Origin: Lucifuga dentata
Lineage: Eukaryota; Chordata; Actinopteri; Ophidiiformes; Bythitidae
DNA: 64,000 nt
Reading direction: 5' to 3'
Assembly: GCA_014773175.1 (NCBI GenBank)
Contig: VXCM01000159.1
Coordinates: forward strand, 186,001-250,000
Positions 36,039 to 47,559 of this stretch are shown here, piece by piece. Numbering within the stretch: the stretch's first letter is position 1; every line of letters starts with the position of its first letter. Under the pieces are notes generated by a model. That model searched no databases, was not told the origin of the DNA, and saw only the letters and a list, made by a program, of their open reading frames with translations. The position numbers were made by a program, and so were the translations under genes.

Positions 36039-36181
36039 TTTTTTTTTTTCTTTGTGTACAGTAGCATGGCACACCGGACTGGTAGAACACACAGGTGTGC
36101 ATGTTTGAGNTTTTTTTTTTTCTTTGTCTACAGTAGCATGGCACACCGGACTGGTAGAACACACAGGTGTGCATGTTTGAG
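36039..36181. repeat. 71-bp direct duplication around an N (likely assembly artefact)
   Basis: 36039-36109 and 36111-36181 agree at 70 of 71 positions (g at 36056, c at 36128), with only the N at 36110 between them. Each copy starts with an 11-nt T run. Confidence 0.85.
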
Positions 36182-38885
36182 CCAATAGCTCTCCAGCTCT
36201 ATGAACAGATGATCAGAAGTGCTGACCACAATATCAGGTCCTGATGGAGACGGCTACAGGTCTATTACAGTAACACGTGTCTATGGGCTGCAAAAAAAAA
36301 AAAAAAAAAAAAAACAATCTCTGGTGATATGTGCTACAGCTGTCAAAAACAGCTAACACCTACATTTCTGGTTTTTATGTATGAGGTTATGCACTTGTGG
36401 CAGCAATTTACAATTTTAACAATTACAAAAAGATTATCTATATTTTCTTTTAAATACATTATTGCACCCTATCTGGCCAAGTTATTTTTAAAGTTGCATA
36501 TCTAGCAGTGTATGACTGCGGTAAAACTCATTAAGTGTAAATAAACCTCCCTTGCAGTAGTTGGTTATATTAGGGATGATTGTCCCATTCACTTGGATTC
36601 CTCCAGAGACCAATATTAGATCCTCCTCTGTCAGTGACCTGAATTTCTGTCCTATTACCCTGAACACTCATGCCTGGTCATTAAACACAGAGCTCTCCTC
36701 CACACAAACCTCTTCTGACAGATACGCAGGGTGGGCTTTTGTTGAAAGCACAAAATGCAGAGCAAGAGTGGAGAAAAACTCTAAGAGTCAATTAGGTGAT
36801 TATTAATTCATACCCCTTTTCCGTAAACCAGAGGCTTTTGTGCTGTTGAGTCCCGTAAGTGAATTGGACTTTGGCACCTTGTCTCACCTCCCAAAGCTGG
36901 ACTGTGTTACTGAAGCAGCAAAGGGGCTGTTAGCACACTGCTCAGATTTCTGGAGCAATCACAGTATGGTTGTGCTTTCAAGGGGAAAAAAGATGGCTGC
37001 TGGACAGTGACTGACAGAGCACAGACTGAATTGACCATAACAGGTCATCTGTCATTAAAATCTTCCAGGAGTGCAATTACCGCTGCCATTAATCTACTTT
37101 GTCCTTGGGAAGATGTAGCTGATATTCTGAAACACACAGCTAACTAGTGACAGTAATCAAGGGTAGAATGAGGCAAGACATGAATTGTGAGAGAAATATT
37201 CCTTGTGTTTAGGAAGGGAATTCCCCACCCACTGTCTGGCATGGGGTCATCATCATCATCTCGCGAGTCTTTGCAACCTCATTCCCACAGTTCCTGACTT
37301 GTCACCATAGCTTCAGGCCTCTGGAATTAAAAAAGCATCACCTATCATTCAGACCATCCACACCAGCTCGGCTGCAGAGCTTTACTGTCCCACTTAAGTC
37401 TCAAACTCACATCCACTTTCTCACTCTGTGCATACTACACACAGGACCCTTAATGTCACACTTTCTGAAAAACATAACCCTTCACCTTCATACAGCAGAG
37501 GGCTACCAGTACTGTTCAGTGTCCCTGTGCTCCATATGCTACATCAAACGCTCACCTCTACTCCCTCGACATTTCATCCATTAATACTGAGATGATTCAA
37601 CTCCCCAGTGCTACAAGTCATTCACTTTTAATGAAAAGTTAATAATGACTGAATATCTTTGCTTCTTCTTTCCATTTCTATCCATGTTTTTAATCGACAG
37701 CCCAGAGAAATTAGGGACTAGACTATAATCCATTTCACCTTATATTCCTCAGGTAATTGCTCTGCATCAATTTAAAAAAAACAACAAAACAAACACCTTT
37801 AACATATACTGGATTATTTCTTAGTCAACATTTAATGAACAAAAGAAAAAAAAAAACACTGCAACTGTATAGTGTGAGTGGGAGAGAAATAATGATGGAA
37901 AGTATTATGCAGGTCTAAAGACAGGATTGCAAGAAAAGCAAATTCAAGATGAAGAAACTGAGAGGAGATATTAATTAGCACAAGTGTTATTAATCTTCAC
38001 ATCTCTGAACAACAAAATGACATGCAGTTCACCTTTACAGGACACTCTGAGATGCAGCACTACTGTTTGCCATTAGACACCCTGTGGTAAATCTCATAAA
38101 CACTGAGCTTTCAGGGAGCTGGCTCACAAACAAGGACAATTTATGGCCTATTATCTTCAAAGACAAAAGGAATTATAATTTGAAGGATGACAAGCATAAG
38201 GACACGATATGAATATGTAAACATCTTCAATGCTCTCTCTTGGTTTCTGTTTCAGCTTCGGGTTTAAAGCAATAACAAATCACCACTGCACTGATGTCTC
38301 CCATTACAATAACATATACTTGAATTATTTTGCTGTAACTAACAATCAGCATCTATTTTCATCCTCAACCATAGCCAGCACTAAGGCTACATATCTGCAC
38401 TGTTATATGCAGAATAATCCATAACATTTGGTTTATCTGATCCTGAATGAACCACAGCAGAATACAGAGCGCATTAAAATGAGCGCACACACACTGCAAT
38501 GCCACTATGTTGCATCTAGGGGATGCTAATGCTCATCATGTTCATTAAACAGACTTAATATACTGTATCTATACAACACATCGGCTTCCCATACACAGAG
38601 TACCACAGTACACCTGAATGTCCACACACACTGCACATACTGACACGTGCACACACAGGCTACACTCAAACACACACAGAAACTGCAAACACAAACTGGT
38701 AGAGACCGCAGACTAATATAAATCAACAAGCATCATTCCAAAAAAAAAAAAAAAAAAAACATTTGTGATAATGTTGCAAATATGATTTAGACACTAACAT
38801 TTTAAATATATTTCAAAAATTGTCCTTGTAACATGGTGATTTGCCTTGCTAGATGCTTTAAAACTCACTGGAATATTGAAGTAAC

Positions 38886-39106
38886 ATACTGTAAATGTAA
38901 ACATATTTAATAGCTACAGATCACGCTGATTTTGTTTTAATTTATCAAGCCATTGTAGGAGAAATACAATTGATATTTTGTGATATTTTATAAATTTACA
39001 TTTACTAAATACTGTAAATGTAAACATAATTAATAGCTACAGATCACACTGATTTTGTTTTAACTTTATCAAGCCATTGTAGGAGAAACACAATTGATAT
39101 TTTGTG
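38886..39106. repeat. diverged tandem duplication, 123-bp period
   Basis: ATACTGTAAATGTAAACATA begins at 38886 and again at 39009. The following roughly 97 bp match closely in both copies, with a few substitutions and a one-base indel. No N lies between them, and the divergence argues for a genuine old duplication. Confidence 0.9.
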
Positions 39107-42100
39107 ACAAAATGAATTTGAGAAATACCATAACAATTTAAGTACAAAGTGGATCCCAGACAATTCATTTTTCATTGCTGCGCCACACACAATTATGTCA
39201 AAATACACACTGCACTTTAACAACACAAACAAAGGCTTTGCTGGTATCAGAATGTGGATGATGCAAAATATTTTTTCTCCTCAATTTTCTCTGACTCTTA
39301 CAATTTTAATGTAAGGAAAGAAGTATGAAAGGAATATTCATCACACTCAATTTTAGAGAACTAATTTAGAGGACTACCCACCCCCCAAACTCATAATATT
39401 GAAAATATATATCTCTCCTGATCATCCCCCTACATGGACCCTCAACTTTCTACACAAACTTTCCCATAAATCAATGTTAAATATGTCAGTTCACATTGTG
39501 GTCAAGTCTGCAGGTGTATTAACAATTCCCATCCTTCTACATCTGCTCTCTCTACACCCTCCTGTCTTTTTCTTGGCTGCATCCCTATGCATTCAGCTGC
39601 TGCATAAATACATCCCTGCTTTAATGAAGGAATGGATCCTGTTCCTGTGCAGAAGCTTTTCCCTTTTTGCCAGTTGCTGGCTCAGCTAGGTGAAGAAGGT
39701 GTGAGGAGAGAGGAGAGGGGGAGGTACTGGCTCTCCATTTATACATATTTCATTCCCAGCATTATAAATGACCTTTTGGATTACTTATCATGGAGGATGA
39801 TTAAATGGCCGCTACTGCCAACATGAACATCATTGTCCATACTGTACATTAAGATTTTAGTGTGACTTAAAATTAGTGTTTTACTGTTTCTTTGGTCTTG
39901 TATTCTCTCATGATCATATAAAGAATTGCAATGCCTGCAGTGTTTGGAGTGCATGACAACTAACTAGGTCTGAGTGCATGTAAATGTACATGTATGCATC
40001 AACTTTGAGACAAATAAAAAAACAACAGAATAATGAAGGCATCTTTCAAGAGATGACATGCAGAATACATATGCATTCTACAAAGGCTTCTGATGTATTT
40101 CTAAATGATTTTAATGAATATAGAGGAGCTGTAGAACTAAAAAGAGAAAATAAGATTGACAGTGGCTTTAAAAAAAGAGGAAGCCTTTTTTCTCTGTTCA
40201 CTAATGCTGTCTGTCTGACAGTGACTGTCATTTGTAAAGGAACAATGTTGCACTCTGTTCCAATAGCTACATGACAATGATGAGAAAAAATACCTCAGTA
40301 GTTCTAATGATGGACCTTAGAAACAGCTCAACATCAGACGGTGGGAGACTGAGCACCTTTCAGATGAATAACAGGTTGGCTAAGATGCTCATATGCCATA
40401 TTCTAACACAAACGCCATCTGTGTGTCTGCCATGCAAACATCTTCAGACAATCATTTGCTCAAACAAGTTCTCCTCTGTTTACCAAATGCAGTATGGGGT
40501 CTTCCTCTCTTTTTTCATACATGATGGGTTTCTTACACTTGCTTTGAGAGGGCATTATATTCATCCCTCGCAAAAAGTTTCAAGTACAAAAAGGGCTCTT
40601 CCATTAAACTACAGCTGTCTACTTTCGGCTGACAACACAGCCTTGAACCCACCACCCCAACCCACCCACCCACCTTTTCACTGACATCAAACAGAACCTC
40701 AGACTTGGTTTGCTAATGCACATGCTATTTTTAACTAAGCGTTTCTAATAAGCTGCTGGGAAGCTGTAAATTTTTCATATGCAAGCACATATTTCCTTTG
40801 TGAAAACACAGAAACACACTTATTTGGTGATTAGCGACTGACAGGGGGGAGGAAAGGAACTGAATATGCTTGTATCAAATTGCATGACTTTCAAAAAGGA
40901 GGAATCCTAATGTGAGGAGTCGTCTTCCTGTGCACCACAGGTATGAGTGAATTATTAATCGGCCAGCTCATTTTAATGCTTTTTAAAGTGCTTTATTTTG
41001 ATGTGCTAAAACATACTTTTAGCCATATTCAGTCAGGCATGCATATCATTATTTCTTCCATCAAAGAAGAGTGTCGCCCTTTCAAAGAGCACAAACAACT
41101 CAGCCTCATTTAAAATAGAAGTTCGAATATCAAAGGCATTTTACAAAGGCTGTGCTTCAAACACTGTGATGAAGTTTTTTGCTGCACTTTCAAAAAACCC
41201 AGGTATGCAAAAGGTCTGAATTGTTTTCCAGCTTTTAACCTGACTAGTGTAAATCAAAACATCCTGCAGTAACACAAGGAGTTAGACAAGTGAGAAGCAT
41301 CTATCCAGGCCTGTTACTGTTCAGTGTCATCATTATCAGAAATCTCTGCTAGTGAATAAGAGATGTCCTACCTGCCAGAGCTGTTTTTCTAAAACAGACC
41401 TACAGAATAAATTGTGCATATAAAAGAAAAATGAAACTATAACTTATTTACACTGATTTTTTCAGGACTGTGGCAAGAGAAGAAATCAAAAACGTAAGTC
41501 ACTATATCCCTGTGGATATAAGACAAAGCCTTACATTTTAGGCTCTTGCTTTAAACTTGCAGTTTCTTCTTTAAGCATTTGTCATTTATGTGGTTCAAGC
41601 CAGACATCACAGTTTGAAGGATGGCTACAGTTAAAAGGAAGCATTAACTTCTCTCACACTTCTGACAGTGCACTGTGGAAACACCATGTAGTAGTTTCAC
41701 CACTGACTATTATAAAATTACCATCAGGTTCTATTCTATTACCACCACTATTACTAAACCTCTTCTGGCTGTATTATGACAAACAGCTTCCACTCATACA
41801 AGTATCACTAACGCTGTAACAACAACTACTAGCAGCAGTAACAGTAGAAGTAGCATTATCCGTGCTCCCATCTCACTGTAAACAGTAATTCATTTAAAGT
41901 AATATAAGTTCTAACATACAGACCTCAATCATCTCAAGACTCATACTACAACTTCAGGGATTCAGGTTTAGAACTGAAATCTTTAATCATGAAGTACAAT
42001 GATTGTTATTACAGGTTGCAGAAATAAAGAAAATACACATGTACATGCGTATTTCACATGTTATGGTGAATTCTAGCACTAACAGATCCATTCAAACTTG

Positions 42101-42712
42101 GAAATGTCCCTTAATTGAAAACATTTGCCAAATCTCAACTTCGTAAAATGCTGAAAAAGGTTATCTAGTTTTGACCTGAGATGGAGAAGTGCACCTAAAA
42201 CTCTAGTGTCTCCTCCCCTCAGCCTCAGCCCAACCCCCCTCTAAAGGAGTCATCACCTACGCCTGCCAATAAAGAGGATTTCATATAAAAACACACCCTG
42301 ATCTGATATTTAACACACTGGAGTGTTTTGTCTTTCTCTGTGTGTAGCAAAGTAGATAAAGGGGGCAGTGCTTTCACATGTGTGTACAGCTGGACATATG
42401 CATATACAGGCCCCACTCTCCCCATCACCTATTGAGAGAAGACAAAACATGAGTCACATGTCACCTGGACAGATTACCTAAATTTGCCCTTGCTGATGTG
42501 ATGGGAGTGATTAATGCCTGGAAACCAGCAGCCAGAAAAAGCACCTTCAACAACTAGAGTTAGAATTAGGGGATTCTGATCTCATTGTTATGATAAAAAT
42601 TTGTAATTTAATTTGACAAAAGGCCTCTTATACAGTGCAGGTCAGGAACAGGGCCATGTGTTTCCTATGGAGATTATTCTATCAATGTGTGTGGTGTAAA
42701 TTTTGGCCTTAC

Positions 42713-42820
42713 CTGTCCCTTTGGTGAGCTCCTTCTCCCCCCCACTTTCTCTGTCTTTGGTTTGGTCCTCCTGGTCTGTGGTGGTCTCACTAGCAGCCTC
42801 CACATCCTCATTCAGCTCTC
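42713..42820 (-). CDS. zfhx3: zfhx3 internal coding exon (acidic linker); first exon of the gene in this window
   Basis: This 108-nt exon lies between an acceptor ending ccccttcag and a donor G|gtaagg. It begins with codon positions 2-3, contains 35 full codons and ends with one base (phase 1 to phase 1). The peptide opens ELNEDVEAASETTTDQ and continues strongly acidic, ending ELTKGT. It has no zinc finger and reads as a flexible linker upstream of the serine-rich and finger-bearing exons. The phase matches the next exon, at 33766-33902. The other two frames contain stops, which supports this one. The preceding exon must end in one base of a split codon and was not found up to position 64,000, so the upstream intron exceeds 21 kb. 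Assignment rests on splice signals, phase and collinearity with the zfhx3 exons that follow, because the peptide alone is too low in complexity to identify the gene. Confidence 0.8.
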
Positions 42821-43075
42821 CTGAAGGGGGAGGGAGGATGGGATATGTAAATCACCACGCCATCAGAATTGGTGGAAGCACTTAAAGGGACGGGAGCATT
42901 TTTTTTCTATAGGAGCTTGCAACAATTACATTTGCTGACACACAGTTGCAAGGCTAGCAGACAATGAGGGCAGAATCTGCTTTCTGTCCTGTGTGTCTGA
43001 CAATCAGTATACATTGTGAAATTTACTAGAAATAAATTTAAGATAAATTATAGGTTAAGAGGAAACACACAAGAA

Positions 43076-43128
43076 ATTATTATTATTATTATTATTAGTA
43101 GTAGTAGTAGTAGTAGTTGTAGTAGTAT
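43076..43128. repeat. (ATT)n-(AGT)n compound microsatellite
   Basis: Seven ATT units pass into about ten AGT units. Confidence 0.9.
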
Positions 43129-44634
43129 ATTTTGTGTTTGTATTTTAATATGAAACCAAAAGTTATATTTCTTTTTTTTATTCAAGACCATGACACATAT
43201 ACTGTATGGTTTCCTCTTTTTAATGCTGGACATAAAACTGTAGAAAAAGCACACATGTGGTGAAGACATACACATTTTCCATAGAGTTCTGAAGTAGGCA
43301 GATGGAAAAATTAGTTTGTGAGCTGTATCCTGCAAAAGAAAGAACTTATACTAAATGAGCCCCCATTCTCTTTCTCACACAGAAACACAAACACAAACAT
43401 ACATTATTGTCCCCAGTTGCAACCTGCTAGGTTACTTACCAATACAAGCCTCATTTCACTTCTTCTATCTTGCAAAAAATAAAAATAAAAAAATCATAAA
43501 TATTTAAAACTTTCAGAGCCACAATTCATTTTATTTTTATGCCAAGTCAAAGGCAGAAATCCCTTGTAACCACCTTAAAAGCCTCAGCTCGATATATCAG
43601 GCCATTTAGGAGCATCGAAGTCCAAACAATGGATATCCAATAATGCCATTTGTAAGTAACACACAGAGGAAAAGATAGCAAAAACAGATAATAAAAAGGG
43701 CATCAATCTTGTTTATTTCTCTCCAGTGCCTGAGCATCCCATCTGCCTGTTAAGTTTGTTTAAAAGTAGTGGGACTTGCATGCAATAGCATTGATTTGGC
43801 AACAGTAAACTAGGCCGCAGTCAATAGGCCCGATCAGCTATTACACAAGTCAGCTAATTCTCAACAAATGTACTTAAATGCTCTTTTGAAAATGCTTCCA
43901 TGCTCAGGTCTCTACTCTATGAGCTATTGATGTATTGACAATGCTACAACAGCTACTGAAATATCCTGTTCAAGTATTCAGCCCTGCAGTCATCACACAT
44001 CCAATCTTACCTCACCACATGACTACCCACAGCCAAAACCGCTTTTATGATGTTACATTATCCCCAGCGCTCACTGTTTATCCCATCACTTATGAAACAT
44101 TGCATACACTGTACACTGAGTTGACGTCATTCTGAAAGTCCATAATGCATTATTATTTCAAATATACAGCATTCTTTGTGGAGGGTACATGTCTGACCCA
44201 TGCGACTGCTTTCACTTTGCTGATGACAGTTCTTAATCATAGATTTCATATTCATAAAAATCTAAATTTTCTCCTCTAAGTGTAAAGAGATACAGTATGG
44301 TTTATGGAAATAAGACATGTTGAAAAATGAAAAACCCATTAAAGGACATTGTGTGATTGGATTGCACAAGAAGGTATAATGCAATAATAATTTCATTCTC
44401 TGCTGCTTTCTGCTATATACTGTGTATAACACACTATAATGCACCTTTGTATTACTGGCAAAGACAGGAGCAATATCTTCCATATTTTCCATTTTTGCTT
44501 GCTGATGTAAATGCTGTAGGAAACAGCTGTCTGAGCAGAGCGATTGCTGTATGATTGTGTTGTTAGACATTATTGCTAAAAGCTGATGGTGATCCCATGT
44601 TTAAATAAAGGTATTTAGAAGGGATCACTGGCTC

Positions 44635-44900
44635 CTAGTAAAAAGCACATTTAAGTGTTCCCTGGCTCCCTCTCAGAAAAATACATTTTATTCTTTTATT
44701 TTTAACCATGTTTCTATTATGTTTCCAAGGCAACTCGTGGATTTCATCTAGCGCAGCCCATCCCGTGTTGGTGAGGCTGTTCTTAAACATTCCCACAAAA
44801 TCATAGATCTGCTGCTGAGTCCCAAAATCCCATCTAACTCCCGCCTGTATAAATCTGCAACACTCCACTAGAATTACAGTACTGTATAGCTGCACAGGTG
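44635..44900. promoter_or_regulatory. candidate conserved intronic element with an RFX X-box
   Basis: A complex, repeat-free stretch inside the large intron carries GTTTCCAAGGCAAC (44721-44734). This resembles the palindromic X-box bound by RFX factors (GTNRCC...RGYAAC type). The overlapping minus-strand open frame resembles no protein I know and is probably incidental. Conservation cannot be tested here. Confidence 0.35.
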
Positions 44901-45759
44901 CTCAGATTACAAAATAATCCCCAGGTAAATTTTTTGCACCTTTAAAAAGGGCACGGTGTCATATCTTAGCTCTGTGACGCTTGTAGTGAGACTAATTCCA
45001 CACCTACACATTAACAGACACACTGTGCTTGACACACATTTTAACATACACATTTTTTGTGTTTAAATATTACCTTGATAAGCAGCTAACATTATAATGT
45101 TATTCGACATCCCTGTAACCACCCCCGACTTCCTGCACACATACAGCCCAAGTGTGTTCACATGTGCACAAAGATATTTTTTCTCCCTCATGTTTTCATT
45201 AGATTTTTATTTAGGTATTTAGTCAACATATGTGACACTTTCAGCACACTCACCAAACAGCACCTTGCATAATTCATGCAGAAATTCAGATACTTAATCT
45301 CAGATGCAGCATTTCATCTTTTAGTTGGAAATGGCTTTGCCTATTCCTCATCTCAGCTCCAACAGTATTACAGAATGATTAAAGCTGGGCCAAATATAAT
45401 TAATGAAAGGTCATGAGTGGCCTAAGAGTAGGATGCAAATCGAAGAGACAGTAAAACTGCAGCAATAGATTAATTCTGAAAATAGATGAGAAAAAACACT
45501 CAAAGCTATGGCAGCAGGCCATTTCTAACCCAAATCTCAGAGATGTACAGGACAATAGCCTGAAGCTTGTCTTCTAATTAATTGTCTTCATTAACCATCA
45601 TAATACAATGATATGAAACAGTTCCATTAATTTAATCATGCAAGCTGAATAAGCCCATTGCCGACAGAGCTTACACTCATCTGTTCTGAGCATATAAATA
45701 TCACTGTTCCTCTGCCAGTCATTCAGTAGGGACAGTCCACGGGCTCTCTGTTCTAGTGT

Positions 45760-45761
<2 letters not shown>

Positions 45762-45794
<33 letters not shown>
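45762..45794. repeat. CA microsatellite
   Basis: About 16 uninterrupted CA units in the large intron. Confidence 0.95.
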
Positions 45795-45797
<3 letters not shown>

Positions 45798-47467
45798 TCA
45801 GCACCCGGTTTCCCTGTTCTGCTTTTGCCAGTAAGTTGCAGAAGCTTAATCAGGCCGATAGGTGTCACTCTATACAAGCTGGGAAAGAGCAACTTGCCTC
45901 ACACACATTAATGAGGTGTGGGGGGAAGGGGCTGAACAGCAACAGACAGAAACACACACGGAAGGGGGAAAGGGAGGAAATATGTGGAGATGACAAAAGC
46001 AGATGCTATGCAAGAAGCGTCCGGTGAAGATGAGACACTGAAGACAGCAAGATTACCTTCAGATGAGAGAGAGCAGCCTTCCTTTCCCCTGAAGAGCAGT
46101 GATTACACTAATGCTAATCAGACTGACAAGCACAAACGGCCTAATAAATAATTGATGGTAACCACTGCACTTTCCAGTATTCCTTCCCAGACTGTAGAGA
46201 AGAGCAACAGCAAGTAATAATAGTCACTGTAGATATCTTTCACTAGGTCAGACTCCTCCTCTATCCTCGGCCGGCCTCAGCAGAATATAGTGCTATGATC
46301 ATAGCTGCCTTTTTTAAAATACAGAAATCCAGTCCTACCTGAATATGATTCTGATGTTCCTCAAATAGTAGTCATTGCTCTTTTTGTTGCATATATCTTA
46401 GCCAATAACACACTGTCTGGTCTGACTTGGCTTGAAGTCCTGGAGAACCAGCGTGGGTGCAGAGCTGAGCTTCTCCCTCTCCCCAGCTTTAGAGTACTAG
46501 AAGTGGGGTTGAGCTCTGCTCCTCTCCTGCCTCTAGTTTGGAACTGTGTGTCTAAGCTCTCATTACTTTCATTATGCTTATTGTGCCTGTTGTTATCATT
46601 TTGACCAGGTGTCACAGGATTGCACTGTAAATCAGAGGTGTACTTCCCCCGCTTTATCCAGGGCTGGACAGCTTCCTTTTCTTTACCGCTGCGCTGTCGG
46701 ATAAAAAGCAATCTTATTTCACACCTCACAGACTCCATCTTTCTACCCTACTTTTGCCTTTAAAAATCCCCCTCATGCTCCCCCCATCATTCCTAGCACC
46801 CCTTCCTTATATCAAAGTTGGCCTGACTCTGGAAGCGAGGGTGCAAAATGAAAGTGACAGGAGGGTACCATGGGACAATGGGAGACAGGACCCATGCTGA
46901 GGGCTTTCATGCATTGTCTGCTCTTCATATCTGCACCTCTGCACCCCATATGCAAGGTCCTCCCTTTAAAACGTGACACACAGGAAAGCACTCCTACCCC
47001 TTGTAACCCTATTCCAAAACACAGACACACTAGTTCCCTCTTCACGTCCTCACGATTGCGGTCATAAAACCATGACAGAGAAACACATGCACCAATGAAC
47101 CAGAGACAAAAGAGAACAAACAAAAACAGCATTATCAGTAGCCATGTTGATGTTGACCTTTCTGGCTACTGTTGGTCATTACAAAGCATAAAGCTGAGTT
47201 ATAATATTGATAAATACAGTATTATGCCCTGAAAAAAACATTTGAAATAACTTGCAACAGCATTCATACTGATACAGTATGTATGCAATTCTTACACATT
47301 TGAATTCCATTAGTAAATATAACATTGAAATATATAAAACTGCAAAAAGAAAAGAAAATAATGGTTTAAAAAAAAAATTATGTAAGCAAGAAAAACTGTT
47401 ATACATGGAATCAGTGAATTTAAATGCCACAAAGCCACAAGAAATACCTGCTGACAAAAACCGAGAC

Positions 47468-47468
47468 A

Positions 47469-47499
<31 letters not shown>

Positions 47500-47559
47500 C
47501 ACACACACCCACACACACACACACGCACGCACGCACACACACACACACACACACACACA
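47468..47559. repeat. CT/CA compound microsatellite
   Basis: CT units pass into CA units with CACC and CGCA interruptions, about 92 bp. Confidence 0.95.

Larger units (their letters stand above)
33903..42712 (-). other. zfhx3: zfhx3 8.8-kb intron
   Basis: The intron runs from gtaagg to tgttcag. It contains a GT/GA tract (34529-34560), a G-rich gap (34641-34670), a duplicated 71-bp block around an N (36039-36181), poly-A runs at 36292-36314 and 38740-38759, and a diverged 123-bp-period tandem duplication (38886-39106). A higher-complexity stretch at about 40780-41340 may be regulatory. No exon found; open frames here are short and unsupported. Confidence 0.85.

Noticed and set aside
44635..44895. 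86-codon minus-strand open frame
   Set aside because: No domain or family resemblance. The stretch looks more like non-coding regulatory DNA.
46361..46738. 125-codon minus-strand open frame in the large intron, in frame with the 108-nt exon, considered as an alternative first exon
   Set aside because: It ends in TGA eight codons before the nearest donor and resembles no known protein. No convincing promoter signal precedes it.
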